Assembly (NCBI RefSeq): GCF_018403665.1
Contig: NZ_BOVJ01000101.1
Coordinates: 1-36,227 of the forward strand
Direction of reading: 5' to 3'
Source: Paenibacillus cisolokensis
GTDB taxonomy: Bacteria > Bacillota > Bacilli > Paenibacillales > Paenibacillaceae
DNA: 36,227 nt
The position numbers were made by a program, and so were the translations under genes. The notes under the pieces were generated by a model. It saw nothing but the letters and a program-made list of their open reading frames with translations, was not told where the DNA came from and made no database searches. This document shows positions 18,314 to 27,136 of this stretch, one piece after another (within the stretch, counting starts at the first letter, position 1; each line of letters starts with the position of its first letter).

Positions 18314-19240
18314 GTGAAATTTCCGGTATTGTCGGATGAATTTCGGGTAAAGCGGCTTGCGCCGCCTAAAGGCAAGACGGTCAGAATGGTGCTGGACACG
18401 GATACCTACAACGAGATCGACGATCAGTTCGCTGTCGTATACGCTTTGAAATCGCCGGACCGTCTGCGGGTGGAAGCGCTGTATGCGGCGCCCTTCTTCA
18501 ATGAATTATCCAGCGGACCCGCAGACGGGATGGAGAAAAGCTACGATGAACTGCTGCGCATTGTCGGCCATCTCGGAATAACGCCGGAACGATTCGTCTA
18601 CAAGGGGGCGAGAACGTATTTGCCCGGTGCTTTCGAACCGGCGCATAGCGAGGCCGCCCTCGATCTCGTCGAAAGAGCGATGGCTTCTTCCGACGACGAC
18701 CCGCTCTATGTGACGGCGATCGGCGCCATTACCAATGTGGCATCCGCAATTTTGATCGAACCGCGAATTATCGAGAAGATCGTCGTCGTCTGGCTCGGCG
18801 GACACGCGCTGCACTGGCCGAATACGAATGAATTCAATTTGCAGCAGGACGTTCATGCCGCAAGAGTCGTTTTCGATTCCGGCGTGCCGCTGGTGCTCGT
18901 GCCGTGCATGGGCGTAGCTTCCCATTTGCAGACGACATTGGCGGAAATCAAGGCGTTTGTTCAGGGCAGAGGCGCCATCGGAAATTTCCTGCACGATACG
19001 TTCGAGCGCTGCTCCAAAGATCATTTCGGCTATTCGCGGGTCATCTGGGATATTTCGACGGTGGCTTACTTGATCGAGCCGGATTGGGTTCCGACAACGC
19101 TGGCATTCAGCCCGGTTCTGACGGATCAATTGACATGGAGCACCGATGCGTCAAGGCATTTGATCCGGTATGCGTTTTTCGCGCACCGGGATCCGATCTT
19201 CAAGGATCTGTTCCGCAAAATCGCGCGTGATCGTGACTGA
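18314..19240 (+). CDS. Nucleoside hydrolase (inosine/uridine-preferring family)
   Basis: Cleaves the N-glycosidic bond of nucleosides to ribose and base, for salvage or carbon use. The 308-residue protein carries the Ca-binding Asp cluster in DTDTYNEIDDQF, a variant with one more residue than the usual DTDPGxDD, and NEFNLQQDVHAARVVFDSG in the substrate region. GTG 18314 has GGAGGG just upstream. Substrate is unknown, and the motif variant puts it in a less studied subgroup. It is a single-gene unit with its own promoter and a perfect cre site, placed between spoIVFB and rng. No transporter gene is next to it. Confidence 0.9.
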   Translation: MKFPVLSDEFRVKRLAPPKGKTVRMVLDTDTYNEIDDQFAVVYALKSPDRLRVEALYAAPFFNELSSGPADGMEKSYDELLRIVGHLGITPERFVYKGARTYLPGAFEPAHSEAALDLVERAMASSDDDPLYVTAIGAITNVASAILIEPRIIEKIVVVWLGGHALHWPNTNEFNLQQDVHAARVVFDSGVPLVLVPCMGVASHLQTTLAEIKAFVQGRGAIGNFLHDTFERCSKDHFGYSRVIWDISTVAYLIEPDWVPTTLAFSPVLTDQLTWSTDASRHLIRYAFFAHRDPIFKDLFRKIARDRD

Positions 19241-19336
19241 TAGGACCGCATACGACCGCAGAAATCGTATTGCAACGGGCAGTTGCTGCGTGAAGATTTG
19301 CTTGCGCCGGACGTCAGCTTTGCGGCTGCGTGAGCC

Positions 19337-19426
19337 GGCGCCGATACTTGCGCTGCATGCTCGCGCCACGTGCCGGCGCCCTAGCGCCCTAGGCTGGCGC
19401 CCCGTACTGGCGCCCCCGGCGGCGCC
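19337..19426. repeat. Cluster of GGCGCC palindromes before rng
   Basis: Five GGCGCC hexamers at 19337, 19375, 19396, 19409 and 19421 lie within 90 bp, plus CTAGCGCC at 19381. The last four are 21, 13 and 12 bp apart. The final copy is followed by TTTT, so CCCGGCGGCGCCTTTT may act as a terminator for the upstream gene. The rest of 19241-19587 shows no gene. Confidence 0.6.
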
Positions 19427-19441
19427 TTTTCAATCAGGTTA

Positions 19442-19471
19442 TTAACGTGGGCCGTCCATTCATGTTATGAT
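19442..19471 (+). promoter_or_regulatory. Weak candidate promoter for rng
   Basis: TTAACG (19442-19447), 18 bp spacer, TATGAT (19466-19471), about 115 bp before the rng start. Confidence 0.35.
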
Positions 19472-19587
19472 GTTGCTAAGAGATGGCAATAGGGTGCCGA
19501 TACATACAATGCCATGTACGATTGGCAATTGGGATGCGCAGTTGCGATACAAGTCTTTATCAGCCTTCTGAAACGGGTGGCGACAGC

Positions 19588-20837
19588 ATGAAACAATTAG
19601 TGGTTCACGGTCACGGCGAATCGTTGCAAACGGCGGTTCTGGAAAATGGCGTGTTGACGGAATTTTATTGGGAACCGTCGGAGACGAGCGGACTTGTCGG
19701 CAATATTTATAAAGGGCGGATCGTCAACGTGCTGCCGGGCATGCAGGCGGCATTCGTCGATATCGGACTTGGCAAAAACGCGTTTCTGTACGTCGACGAT
19801 GCGCTTCACCCGAATTTGGAGCGGCAGCCGAAGGAGAAACCTTCCGTCGAGAAGCTGCTTCGTCCCGGACAGGAGCTGCTTGTGCAAGTGATGAAGGAGC
19901 CGATTGGCGGCAAAGGAGCGCGGGTCACGACGCATATTTCGCTTCCGGGACGTTCGCTCGTCTTTATGCCGAATGCGGATTACACTGCCGTGTCCAAAAA
20001 AATTTCCGGCGAACAGGAGCGCGGACGGCTCCGTGCGATCGGCGAGGAGCTGCGGCGGGACGAGGAAGGCGTCATCATGCGGACGGCGGCGGAAGGGGAG
20101 AGCGAAGAGGCGCTTCGCACCGATCTGCAGCTTTTGCGCGAGCAGTGGCGGTTCATTCGGGAGCGGGCGAAGACGGCGAGTGCCCCGGCAGAGCTTCACC
20201 GGGAAGCCGGATTGATGCGCCGCATCGTCCGGGACGCGCTGACGGCCGACACCGACGAGGTATGGATCGACGATGAAGCGCGCTATGCCGATGCGGAACG
20301 GCTCATTCGGGAGATGGCGCCGTCGCTCGCCCCGATTCTTCACCATTACAATCCGGACGGCGGATTGCCGATTATGGACCGCTTCGGCGTCCGGGAGCAG
20401 CTCGATGCCGCCTATCGTTCGCGCATCGAACTGGCCAGCGGCGGCTATCTGATCTGGGATCAGACCGAGGCGCTGACTGTGATCGACGTCAATACCGGCA
20501 AGTTTACGGGCAACCGCGATATGGAGGAGACGTTCTTCCAGACCAATATGGAAGCCGCGGACGAAATCGCCCGGCTGCTCCGCCTGCGCGATACGGGCGG
20601 CATTATTATCGTCGATTTTATCGATATGGAGTTGGAGGAACATCGGGAACGCATTCAGGCGCGCCTTAACGAATGGGCGAGACGGGACCGGACGAAGTGC
20701 ACCGTCGTCGGTTGGACCAAGCTCGGTCTTCTCGAGATGACGCGCAAAAATCCCGCGACAGCACGGCCAACCGGCTGTACGAGACATGCCCGTCCTGCGG
20801 CGGCGCCGGCAAACGGTTCGTCGGCTTGCCTGGTTAA
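19588..20837 (+). CDS. rng: Ribonuclease E/G family protein (apparent frameshift)
   Basis: Endoribonuclease of the RNase E/G family, acting in mRNA decay and rRNA processing. The ATG follows GGGTGG. The N-terminal S1-like part (GNIYKGRIVNVLPGMQAAFVD) is followed by the catalytic metal-binding Asp motifs LTVIDVNTGKF and GGIIIVDFIDM. Near the end the frame breaks at the A run 20746-20750. Adding one A gives KKSRDSTANRLYETCPSCGG and a stop at 20837, so the protein is 416 residues and has the zinc-link CPSCGGAG. Without that base the frame runs on and falsely fuses with hflK. In related genomes rng usually sits directly before rplU; here about 5.1 kb intervene. Confidence 0.92.
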
Positions 20838-20980
20838 CCACACAATTCGGCCGGCAGCGGCGTTCTCGGGCAATGCGGGCGCTTCGTCATGTCTGGCCGT
20901 TATATTTAACTCAACGCAACGACCGTTCGTTTCCCCTTGCATTTCACATATCCCTTCTTCATTTCGCCCGATTTCCTGTT

Positions 20981-21008
20981 CCGGTTCCGACCGGTTTTTA
21001 TTTTTTAG
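20981..21008 (+). terminator. Intrinsic terminator after rng
   Basis: CCGGT-TCCG-ACCGG hairpin (20981-20994) with a stable tetraloop, followed by TTTTTATTTTTT. It separates rng from hflK. Nothing else is seen in 20838-21055. Confidence 0.8.
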
Positions 21009-21070
21009 GAACATTTTCCGACATTCGCCGTATGAAACGATATACAGAAAAAAGGTAAAGGAGAGGGCAT

Positions 21071-22104
21071 ATGGACGTCATCGATTTGAAGACCAGGAAG
21101 CCGAGCAACGTGAAGGGTTTGCCGCCCGGATTTTTCGCAAAATCGGCTACGTCATAGCCGGCGTCATCGTGCTGGTCATCGGCTTTTCCTGCGTCTACAC
21201 TGTGCAGGAGCAGGAGCGGGCAGCGATTCTGACATTCGGCAAATATACCGGCGAAGCGCGGGCGGGGCTGCATTTCAAGTGGCCTTATCCGATTCAGCAG
21301 GTGGTGAAGGTGCCGGCCGAGCTGATCCAACAAATGACGATCGGTTACCGCGAGGAGGGCAATACGATTACGCCGGTGGAAGAAGAAGCGCTGATGATTA
21401 CGGGGGATGAAAATATCGTCTCCGCCGACGCCGTCGTACAGTGGAGAATCAGCAACATACGCGACTATTTGTTCAATGTGGAAGATCCGGAGCGTTTTCT
21501 GCGAAACGCGGCCAGCTCCTCGATCCGTTCCGTGATCGGCTCCGAAAAGCTCGATTACGCCATTACCGACGGCAAGACCGATATCCAGGAGAAAGTCCGG
21601 GAGAAGCTGATCGAGCTGCAGGAAACGTATCAAACCGGCATTCAGGTGCTTGACGTCAAGTTCCAGGACATCGAGCCGCCGGGCGGCGAGGTCGAAGAAG
21701 CGTTCCGCGAAGTGACGAACGCCCGCGAGGAGAAAAATACGAAAATCAACAATGCGGTCAAATACGAAAACGAGCGGATACCGAAGGCAAGAGGCGAAGC
21801 CCAGGCGCTGCTGGAAAAAGCGGAAGCCGAGAAAAAATCGCGCATCCTGAACGCCCAGGGGGACGTGGCCAAGTTTAACGCCGTCTACGAGCAATACAAG
21901 GCCAATCCGAATACGACGCAAAGCCGTCTCATTCTGGAGACGCTGGATAAAATATTGCCGAACGCCCGAATTGTCATCGCCGATTCGTCCGGGGATACGG
22001 TCAAATATTTGCCGCTGAACGAGCTGCTGCAAGGCTCGAAGCCGCCGGCGCAATCGCAGGCGCCGTCTGCCGGACAGGGAACGCAAGGGGGAGCGTCGAA
22101 ATGA
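21071..22104 (+). CDS. hflK: HflK, band-7/SPFH membrane protein (apparent frameshift)
   Basis: Partner of HflC; in Escherichia coli the HflKC complex caps FtsH and modulates membrane-protein quality control. ATG 21071 follows AAAGGAGAGG and reads MDVIDLKTRKPSNVKGLPPG. The frame breaks at the T run 21131-21135; one extra T continues FFRKIGYVIAGVIVLVIGF, the membrane helix. The band-7 domain follows (VYTVQEQERAAILTFGKYTG), with the helical stretch EKAEAEKKSRILNAQGDVAK and a Gln/Ala-rich tail. Corrected length is 344 residues, normal for HflK. It overlaps hflC by 4 bp. Confidence 0.9.
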
Positions 22105-22976
22105 GCAAATCGAACAAACGCAAAATCTACTTCGGCATTGGCGCGCTGATCGCGGTCATCCTGCTGGCCAATTCGGTGTTTCTCGTACAGGAAGGCCAAT
22201 ACAAAGTCGTGCTGAAGTTCGGGGAAGCCGTCCGCGTCGCCGGAACGCCGGGACTTCAATTCAAAATTCCTTTCGTGGAGAACACGATGACGCTGCCGAA
22301 GCGGCAAATGACGTATGAAAGCACGCCGACTTCCATTTTGACGAAAGACAAGAAGCCGATTATCGTCGACAACTACACCGTGTGGCGGATCGAGGACGCG
22401 CAATTGTTTTTGCGGTCGGCGAAGACGGTCGGGGCCGGCATTCAGCGGATCGACGCGACGGTTTACAATACGGTCAGACGCAAGCTGTCGGAAATCAATT
22501 ACGACGAAATCATAAGCGAGAATACCGCACGCGGCAACATTAACGACCAAATTACGAAAGATGTGGCGGAAGCGCTGAAGCGCGACAACTCCGGCATTCA
22601 GATCATCGACGTAAGGATCAAGCGCACCGATTTGCCGGAAGGCAACAAGCAGAGCGTATACAACCGGATGATCTCCGACCGCCAGTCGATCGCGGCGCGC
22701 TATCTGTCCGAAGGCGACGAGGAATCGCGCAAGAGGATGTCCAGAGCGGACCGTACGGCGATGGAGCTTATCGCGGAAGCCGAAGCGAAGGCCAAGGCGA
22801 TTATCGCGGAAGGAGAAGGGCAAGCCGCCAAAATTTATAACGACGCCTACGGCAAAGATCCGGAGTTCTACAACTTCTACCGGACGCTTGAAAGCTATGT
22901 GACGACGTTGCAGAACGAGCCGGTCATCCTGATGCCGATCGATTCGCCGTATGCCCGCATTCTATTAGGAAAATAA
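22101..22976 (+). CDS. hflC: HflC, band-7/SPFH membrane protein
   Basis: 291-residue partner of HflK. One N-terminal membrane helix (IYFGIGALIAVILLANSVF) leads to the band-7 domain (VQEGQYKVVLKFGEAVRVAG, GLQFKIPFVENT) and a charged coiled stretch (AEAEAKAKAIIAEGEGQAAK). The end VILMPIDSPYARILLGK is typical of HflC. Start ATG 22101 overlaps the hflK stop. No ftsH is in the window, so the protease it would modulate lies elsewhere. Confidence 0.95.
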   Translation: MSKSNKRKIYFGIGALIAVILLANSVFLVQEGQYKVVLKFGEAVRVAGTPGLQFKIPFVENTMTLPKRQMTYESTPTSILTKDKKPIIVDNYTVWRIEDAQLFLRSAKTVGAGIQRIDATVYNTVRRKLSEINYDEIISENTARGNINDQITKDVAEALKRDNSGIQIIDVRIKRTDLPEGNKQSVYNRMISDRQSIAARYLSEGDEESRKRMSRADRTAMELIAEAEAKAKAIIAEGEGQAAKIYNDAYGKDPEFYNFYRTLESYVTTLQNEPVILMPIDSPYARILLGK

Positions 22977-23012
22977 TGCCGGATTCCGGGTTTTTCCGGA
23001 CGGCGGACGAAT

Positions 23013-23057
23013 GCCCGCAAGCCCTGCATGAGAGGGGGATGCGGGCTTTTTCATTTT
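23013..23057 (+). terminator. Intrinsic terminator after hflC
   Basis: GCCCGCA (23013-23019) pairs with TGCGGGC (23040-23046), with an inner CCCT/AGGG stem, followed by TTTTTCATTTT. It closes the hflKC transcript. Confidence 0.88.
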
Positions 23058-23072
23058 GTCGGAGAAAAGGTA

Positions 23073-23101
23073 TTGATTCATTCGCATCCATCTGGTATAT
23101 T
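23073..23101 (+). promoter_or_regulatory. Sigma-A promoter overlapped by iron control
   Basis: TTGATT (23073-23078), 17 bp spacer, TATATT (23096-23101). The Fur box starts 7 bp after the -10, over the transcription start. Confidence 0.7.
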
Positions 23102-23107
23102 GTTCAC

Positions 23108-23126
23108 GATAATGATAATCAATATC
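23108..23126 (+). promoter_or_regulatory. Fur box
   Basis: GATAATGATAATCAATATC matches the classical Fur consensus GATAATGATAATCATTATC at 18 of 19 positions. Its place just after the -10 means Fur with iron would block transcription. Confidence 0.88.
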
Positions 23127-23336
23127 AATAGCCTTACATATCAAGCCGCCAACGGAGCGGTCGAAATTCCGAAAAACCGCAACGGATCGTGGATTTGACG
23201 GACAGCTACGTCGGCCACTTGCCGGCTCTCGGCACAAGACGGTTTTCATTTTGCAGCCCTACGATAGAGGAATCTACGCCTTCGGACATAACTACGGCAG
23301 GGTGGTGAAATCATTTATGGAAAGTCGCTAGAAACC
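23127..23336 (+). pseudogene. Remnant of a siderophore-binding lipoprotein gene
   Basis: No start codon or signal peptide is present. From 23139 the translation YQAANGAVEIPK, then (one A added to the run 23172-23176) KPQRIVDLTDSYVGHLPALG, matches the beginning of the mature domain of ferric-siderophore binding proteins. From 23236 another frame gives KTVFILQPYDRGIYAFGHNY, then GRGGEIIYGK if one G is added at 23300-23302. That block is the later part of the same family. The middle (roughly 100 or more residues) and the N terminus are missing. It lies directly behind the Fur box. Confidence 0.75.
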
Positions 23337-23643
23337 TTCCCCGATATCGAAGACAGCGTAGGCGGTATTCGCGTCGTTCAGGCTTTTGCCAACGAGAAAC
23401 ATGAAAAAGCCCGGTTTGCGGTCAACAACAGCCGCTTTCGCCTGACGAAACTGCTCTCTTATAAGCTGATTGCCAGAAACGGATCGATCAGCTATATGAT
23501 GAGGTTTGTGACGAACGACGCTTGTCATTGCGCATCGGTTAACGGATGAGGGGATTACGGTGCAGGGACGGCATGAGGAGCTGGTGGCGGCCGGCGGCAC
23601 ATACAGCCGTTTGCATCAGGCGCAGTACAGTATGCAGGTTTAG
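23337..23643 (+). pseudogene. Remnant of an ABC exporter (ATPase-permease)
   Basis: From 23337 the frame reads IEDSVGGIRVVQAFANEKHE and on to NNSRFRLTKLLSYKLIARNG, the transmembrane-domain block of MsbA/MDR-type exporters. At 23515 another frame takes over with [10 protein letters not shown], the H-loop of the ATP-binding domain. It jumps at once to [20 protein letters not shown] and stops at 23643. About 300 residues between the pieces and about 15 after HRLT are gone. The product cannot function. The ABC piece is joined head-on to the siderophore-protein remnant, so at least two genes have collapsed together. Confidence 0.78.
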
Positions 23644-23675
23644 TAAGCATGGAGAAATAAGGAAGGAGCAAGACC

Positions 23676-24668
23676 ATGAACCAAAACTCGAAACGCAGAA
23701 CGCGCAAGACTCGAAGGACTACCCTATTTTCACTTCTGATTCTGGTATTGCTGGCGGCAGCTTGTTCGGACGGAGCGCAACAAAATGCGGAATCCGCCGC
23801 CGATAACGATACGAATAACCAACCCGAGGAACGCGTATTAAAGGATTTTATTGGCAACGAGGTGAAAGTCCCGGCCCATCCCGAGCGGATTATTGCCTCT
23901 TACCTGGAGGATCATCTTGTCGCGCTGGGGGTAAAACCGGTGGCCCAATGGTCGGTCGCAGACGGCAAGACCGTCCAGGACTATTTGCAGTACTCGCTGC
24001 AAGACGTCCCGACTATTCCGTCCGAGCTTCCCTACGAAGCGGTGATGAGTTTCCGTCCTGATTTGATCCTTTTGGACGGTGCGGATATGGCATCGGGAGA
24101 TAAATATGCGCAGTATTCGAAAATCGCCCCCACTTATATCGTTGGAACCGAGGAAGTTAACGATTGGCGTAAAAAGCTGCTGATGATCGGCGAGGTGCTG
24201 AACAAGTCCGAGGAAGCCCGCAAGGCGCTGGAGGAATATGAACGCAAGGCGAGCGAAGCCCGCGAAAAACTGAACGAAGCGATCGGCTCGAAATCGGCGG
24301 CGGCAATCTGGCTGCTGGGCAAGGACGCCTATATCGTTCATGAGAATCGTTCCAGCGGTGAAGTGCTGTATCACGATCTTGGCATGAAGGTGCCTGACGT
24401 GGTGAAGGAAATCTCGGCCTCCGCTACCGCGAACTGGCTTCCGCTGCCAAATGAGAAGCTGGCCGAACTGGATGCCGATTACCTGTTTATTGTGAAAAGC
24501 GAAGGCATCACGAAGGATCAGATCGTATCCGATCCGATTTGGTCGGCGATCCCGGCTGTTTGGAACGGCCATATTTATGAGTTCGGAGCCGATTCCAGCT
24601 GGCTTTATTCGGGTACAATCGCGAACGGACAAATTATCGACCATGTATTGGACAGCATTTTAAAGTAA
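23676..24668 (+). CDS. Iron-siderophore ABC transporter binding lipoprotein
   Basis: Surface lipoprotein of the FecB/FhuD family that hands a ferric siderophore to an ABC importer. The 330-residue protein has a basic N terminus, a hydrophobic stretch (LFSLLILVLLAAAC) and a lipobox ending at Cys. It then shows the start block IGNEVKVPAHPERIIASYLE, the pattern FRPDLILLDG, a long linking helix (EEARKALEEYERKASEAREK), and the late domain ending IANGQIIDHVLDSILK. GAAGGAGC precedes the ATG. It lies behind the Fur-box relic with no terminator between, so it is probably iron-repressed. No permease or ATPase gene is in the window, so it must rely on one elsewhere. The ligand is unknown. Confidence 0.9.
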   Translation: MNQNSKRRTRKTRRTTLFSLLILVLLAAACSDGAQQNAESAADNDTNNQPEERVLKDFIGNEVKVPAHPERIIASYLEDHLVALGVKPVAQWSVADGKTVQDYLQYSLQDVPTIPSELPYEAVMSFRPDLILLDGADMASGDKYAQYSKIAPTYIVGTEEVNDWRKKLLMIGEVLNKSEEARKALEEYERKASEAREKLNEAIGSKSAAAIWLLGKDAYIVHENRSSGEVLYHDLGMKVPDVVKEISASATANWLPLPNEKLAELDADYLFIVKSEGITKDQIVSDPIWSAIPAVWNGHIYEFGADSSWLYSGTIANGQIIDHVLDSILK

Positions 24669-25759
<1,091 letters not shown>

Positions 25760-25782
25760 GGAATGCCATTTTTTATTGGCGC

Positions 25783-25812
25783 TTGTGCTTGTTTTTCCGG
25801 GAACGGTATGCT
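25783..25812 (+). promoter_or_regulatory. Promoter for the rplU operon
   Basis: TTGTGC (25783-25788), 18 bp spacer, TATGCT (25807-25812). This would start RNA at the foot of the L21 leader stem. TTGTTT/TAAACT (25789-25817) is an alternative reading. Confidence 0.5.
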
Positions 25813-25820
25813 AAACTGTT

Positions 25821-25945
25821 CAGGTGTATGTTTGTCGGTTGCCGCAAGGCGATCGTCCGAACAACCGGTACCGCACAGGCCGGGTCTCGCAAGTCCGACA
25901 TCTTACGTTCGGCACCTGAGCCAGGCGAGTCTTCGATTATAAGGA
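25821..25945 (+). promoter_or_regulatory. Ribosomal protein L21 leader RNA
   Basis: CAGGTG (25821-25826) pairs with CACCTG (25913-25918), closing a domain with inner hairpins, and GAGCCAGGCGAGTCTTCGATT follows before the AAGGAGGTG site. Position and layout fit the Firmicute L21 leader, thought to bind L21 or another product for feedback control. Confidence 0.65.
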
Positions 25946-25960
25946 GGTGCACCAACGACC

Positions 25961-26272
25961 ATGTACGCAATTATTGAAACGGGCGGCAAACAGTACAAAG
26001 TGCAAGAAGGCGATGTTCTCTACATCGAAAAGCTGGCGGCAGGCGAAGGGGAGAGCGTTACGTTCGACCGCGTTCTGGCTGTGTCCAAAGGCGACGGTCT
26101 CGTAACCGGCACGCCGGTCGTGGCGGGAGCTTCGGTTACGGCCAAAATAGAGAAGCACGGCCGCGGAAAGAAAATTATCGTATACAAATACAAACCGAAA
26201 AAGAACTACCGTCGCAAACAAGGCCATCGTCAGCCTTACACGAAAGTGACGATCGAGAAGATTCAAGGGTAA
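25961..26272 (+). CDS. rplU: 50S ribosomal protein L21
   Basis: 103-residue large-subunit protein that binds 23S rRNA. It opens [18 protein letters not shown] and ends in the signature [22 protein letters not shown] strong AAGGAGGTG site precedes it. First gene of rplU-prp-rpmA. The sequence is complete and ordinary. Confidence 0.98.
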   Translation: MYAIIETGGKQYKVQEGDVLYIEKLAAGEGESVTFDRVLAVSKGDGLVTGTPVVAGASVTAKIEKHGRGKKIIVYKYKPKKNYRRKQGHRQPYTKVTIEKIQG

Positions 26273-26282
26273 GGTTCGGGCC

Positions 26283-26621
26283 ATGATTTGCGTTACGTTC
26301 GTGCGGCGAGCCGCTGATCGGCGGATTTTATCGTTCTCGGTGGAAGGGCATGCCCAGTATGCCAAACCCGGCAAAGACATCGTCTGTGCCGGCGTTTCCG
26401 CCGTTACGGTCGGCGCCGTCAATGCTGTCGAGGCGCTGACGGGGCTTGAGCTGCCCGCTTCGATGAAGAACGGGTGGCTGCAATCCGACATTCCCGAACA
26501 GGGCGACGCTGCGGTCGACGACCGCGTGCAGCTCCTGCTCGAAGGAATGGCCGTCATGCTCGATACGATTGCACAATCATACGGCAAATATGTCGTAATC
26601 GAAAATAAATATGTGGAATAA
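26283..26621 (+). CDS. prp: Ribosomal-processing cysteine protease Prp
   Basis: Cysteine protease that trims the N-terminal extension of L27 in Firmicutes (ysxB family). The 112-residue protein has the catalytic pair in GHAQYAKPGKDIVCAGVSAV: His23 and Cys35. It lies between rplU and rpmA, the fixed place for this gene. The neighbouring L27 has the expected cleavable extension, so enzyme and substrate match. Confidence 0.95.
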   Translation: MICVTFVRRAADRRILSFSVEGHAQYAKPGKDIVCAGVSAVTVGAVNAVEALTGLELPASMKNGWLQSDIPEQGDAAVDDRVQLLLEGMAVMLDTIAQSYGKYVVIENKYVE

Positions 26622-26636
26622 AGGAGGGGAACGTCC

Positions 26637-26897
26637 ATGTTGAAACTGAATCTTCAACTGTTCGCTTCGAAGAAGGGCGTCGGCTCGACGAAGAACGGAC
26701 GCGACAGCCGTGCGAAACGGCTTGGCGCGAAGCGCGCCGACGGCCAAACCGTTACGGCCGGCAGCATCCTCGTGCGCCAGCGCGGCACGAAGATCCATCC
26801 GGGTAACAACGTAGGCATCGGTAAAGACGACACGCTGTTCGCGAAAGTGGAAGGCGTAGTCCGGTTCGAACGTTGGGGACGCGACCGCAAAAAGTGA
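26637..26897 (+). CDS. rpmA: 50S ribosomal protein L27 with cleavable N-terminal extension
   Basis: 86-residue large-subunit protein near the peptidyl-transferase centre. The N terminus [14 protein letters not shown] carries the LQLFA/S site that Prp cleaves. The body [20 protein letters not shown] and the end [11 protein letters not shown] are typical. AAAGGAGGGG precedes the ATG. A strong terminator follows about 60 bp later. Confidence 0.98.
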   Translation: MLKLNLQLFASKKGVGSTKNGRDSRAKRLGAKRADGQTVTAGSILVRQRGTKIHPGNNVGIGKDDTLFAKVEGVVRFERWGRDRKK

Positions 26898-26959
26898 GCG
26901 TGTACCCGGTCGAACAATCGTCGATCGCGGCAGCAGCAGAAGTTTAATAGCTTCCTAGC

Positions 26960-26990
26960 GCCCCGGCCTGATACAGGCCGGGGCTTTTGC
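26960..26990 (+). terminator. Intrinsic terminator after rpmA
   Basis: Perfect 10-bp stem GCCCCGGCCT (26960-26969) with AGGCCGGGGC (26975-26984), GATAC loop, then TTTTG. It ends rplU-prp-rpmA. Confidence 0.92.
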
Positions 26991-27064
26991 TGTAAGATCC
27001 GGATCAATCGGCAAACCGTTGCCGTGAAAGCAGCCGCATTGTTTTTTTCGGCCGTTTTACACCG

Positions 27065-27094
27065 ATGACCGGCAGCGCTGCAGCGTGGTATACT
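27065..27094 (+). promoter_or_regulatory. Candidate promoter for spo0B-obg
   Basis: TATACT (27089-27094) is a good -10. ATGACC (27065-27070), 18 bp upstream, is a weak -35. Confidence 0.45.
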
Positions 27095-27136
27095 GAATAT
27101 GGAAGTGGCAACGAACTTTAAAGTGGGATGTGGAAC

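Noticed and set aside
19588..22104. Genuine RNase G-HflK fusion protein
   Set aside because: The joining frame is out of register with both domains and crosses a strong terminator and the hflK ribosome site.
23127..23643. Intact iron ABC exporter or importer
   Set aside because: Only short blocks of each family remain, in several frames, with the Walker motifs and most of both proteins missing.
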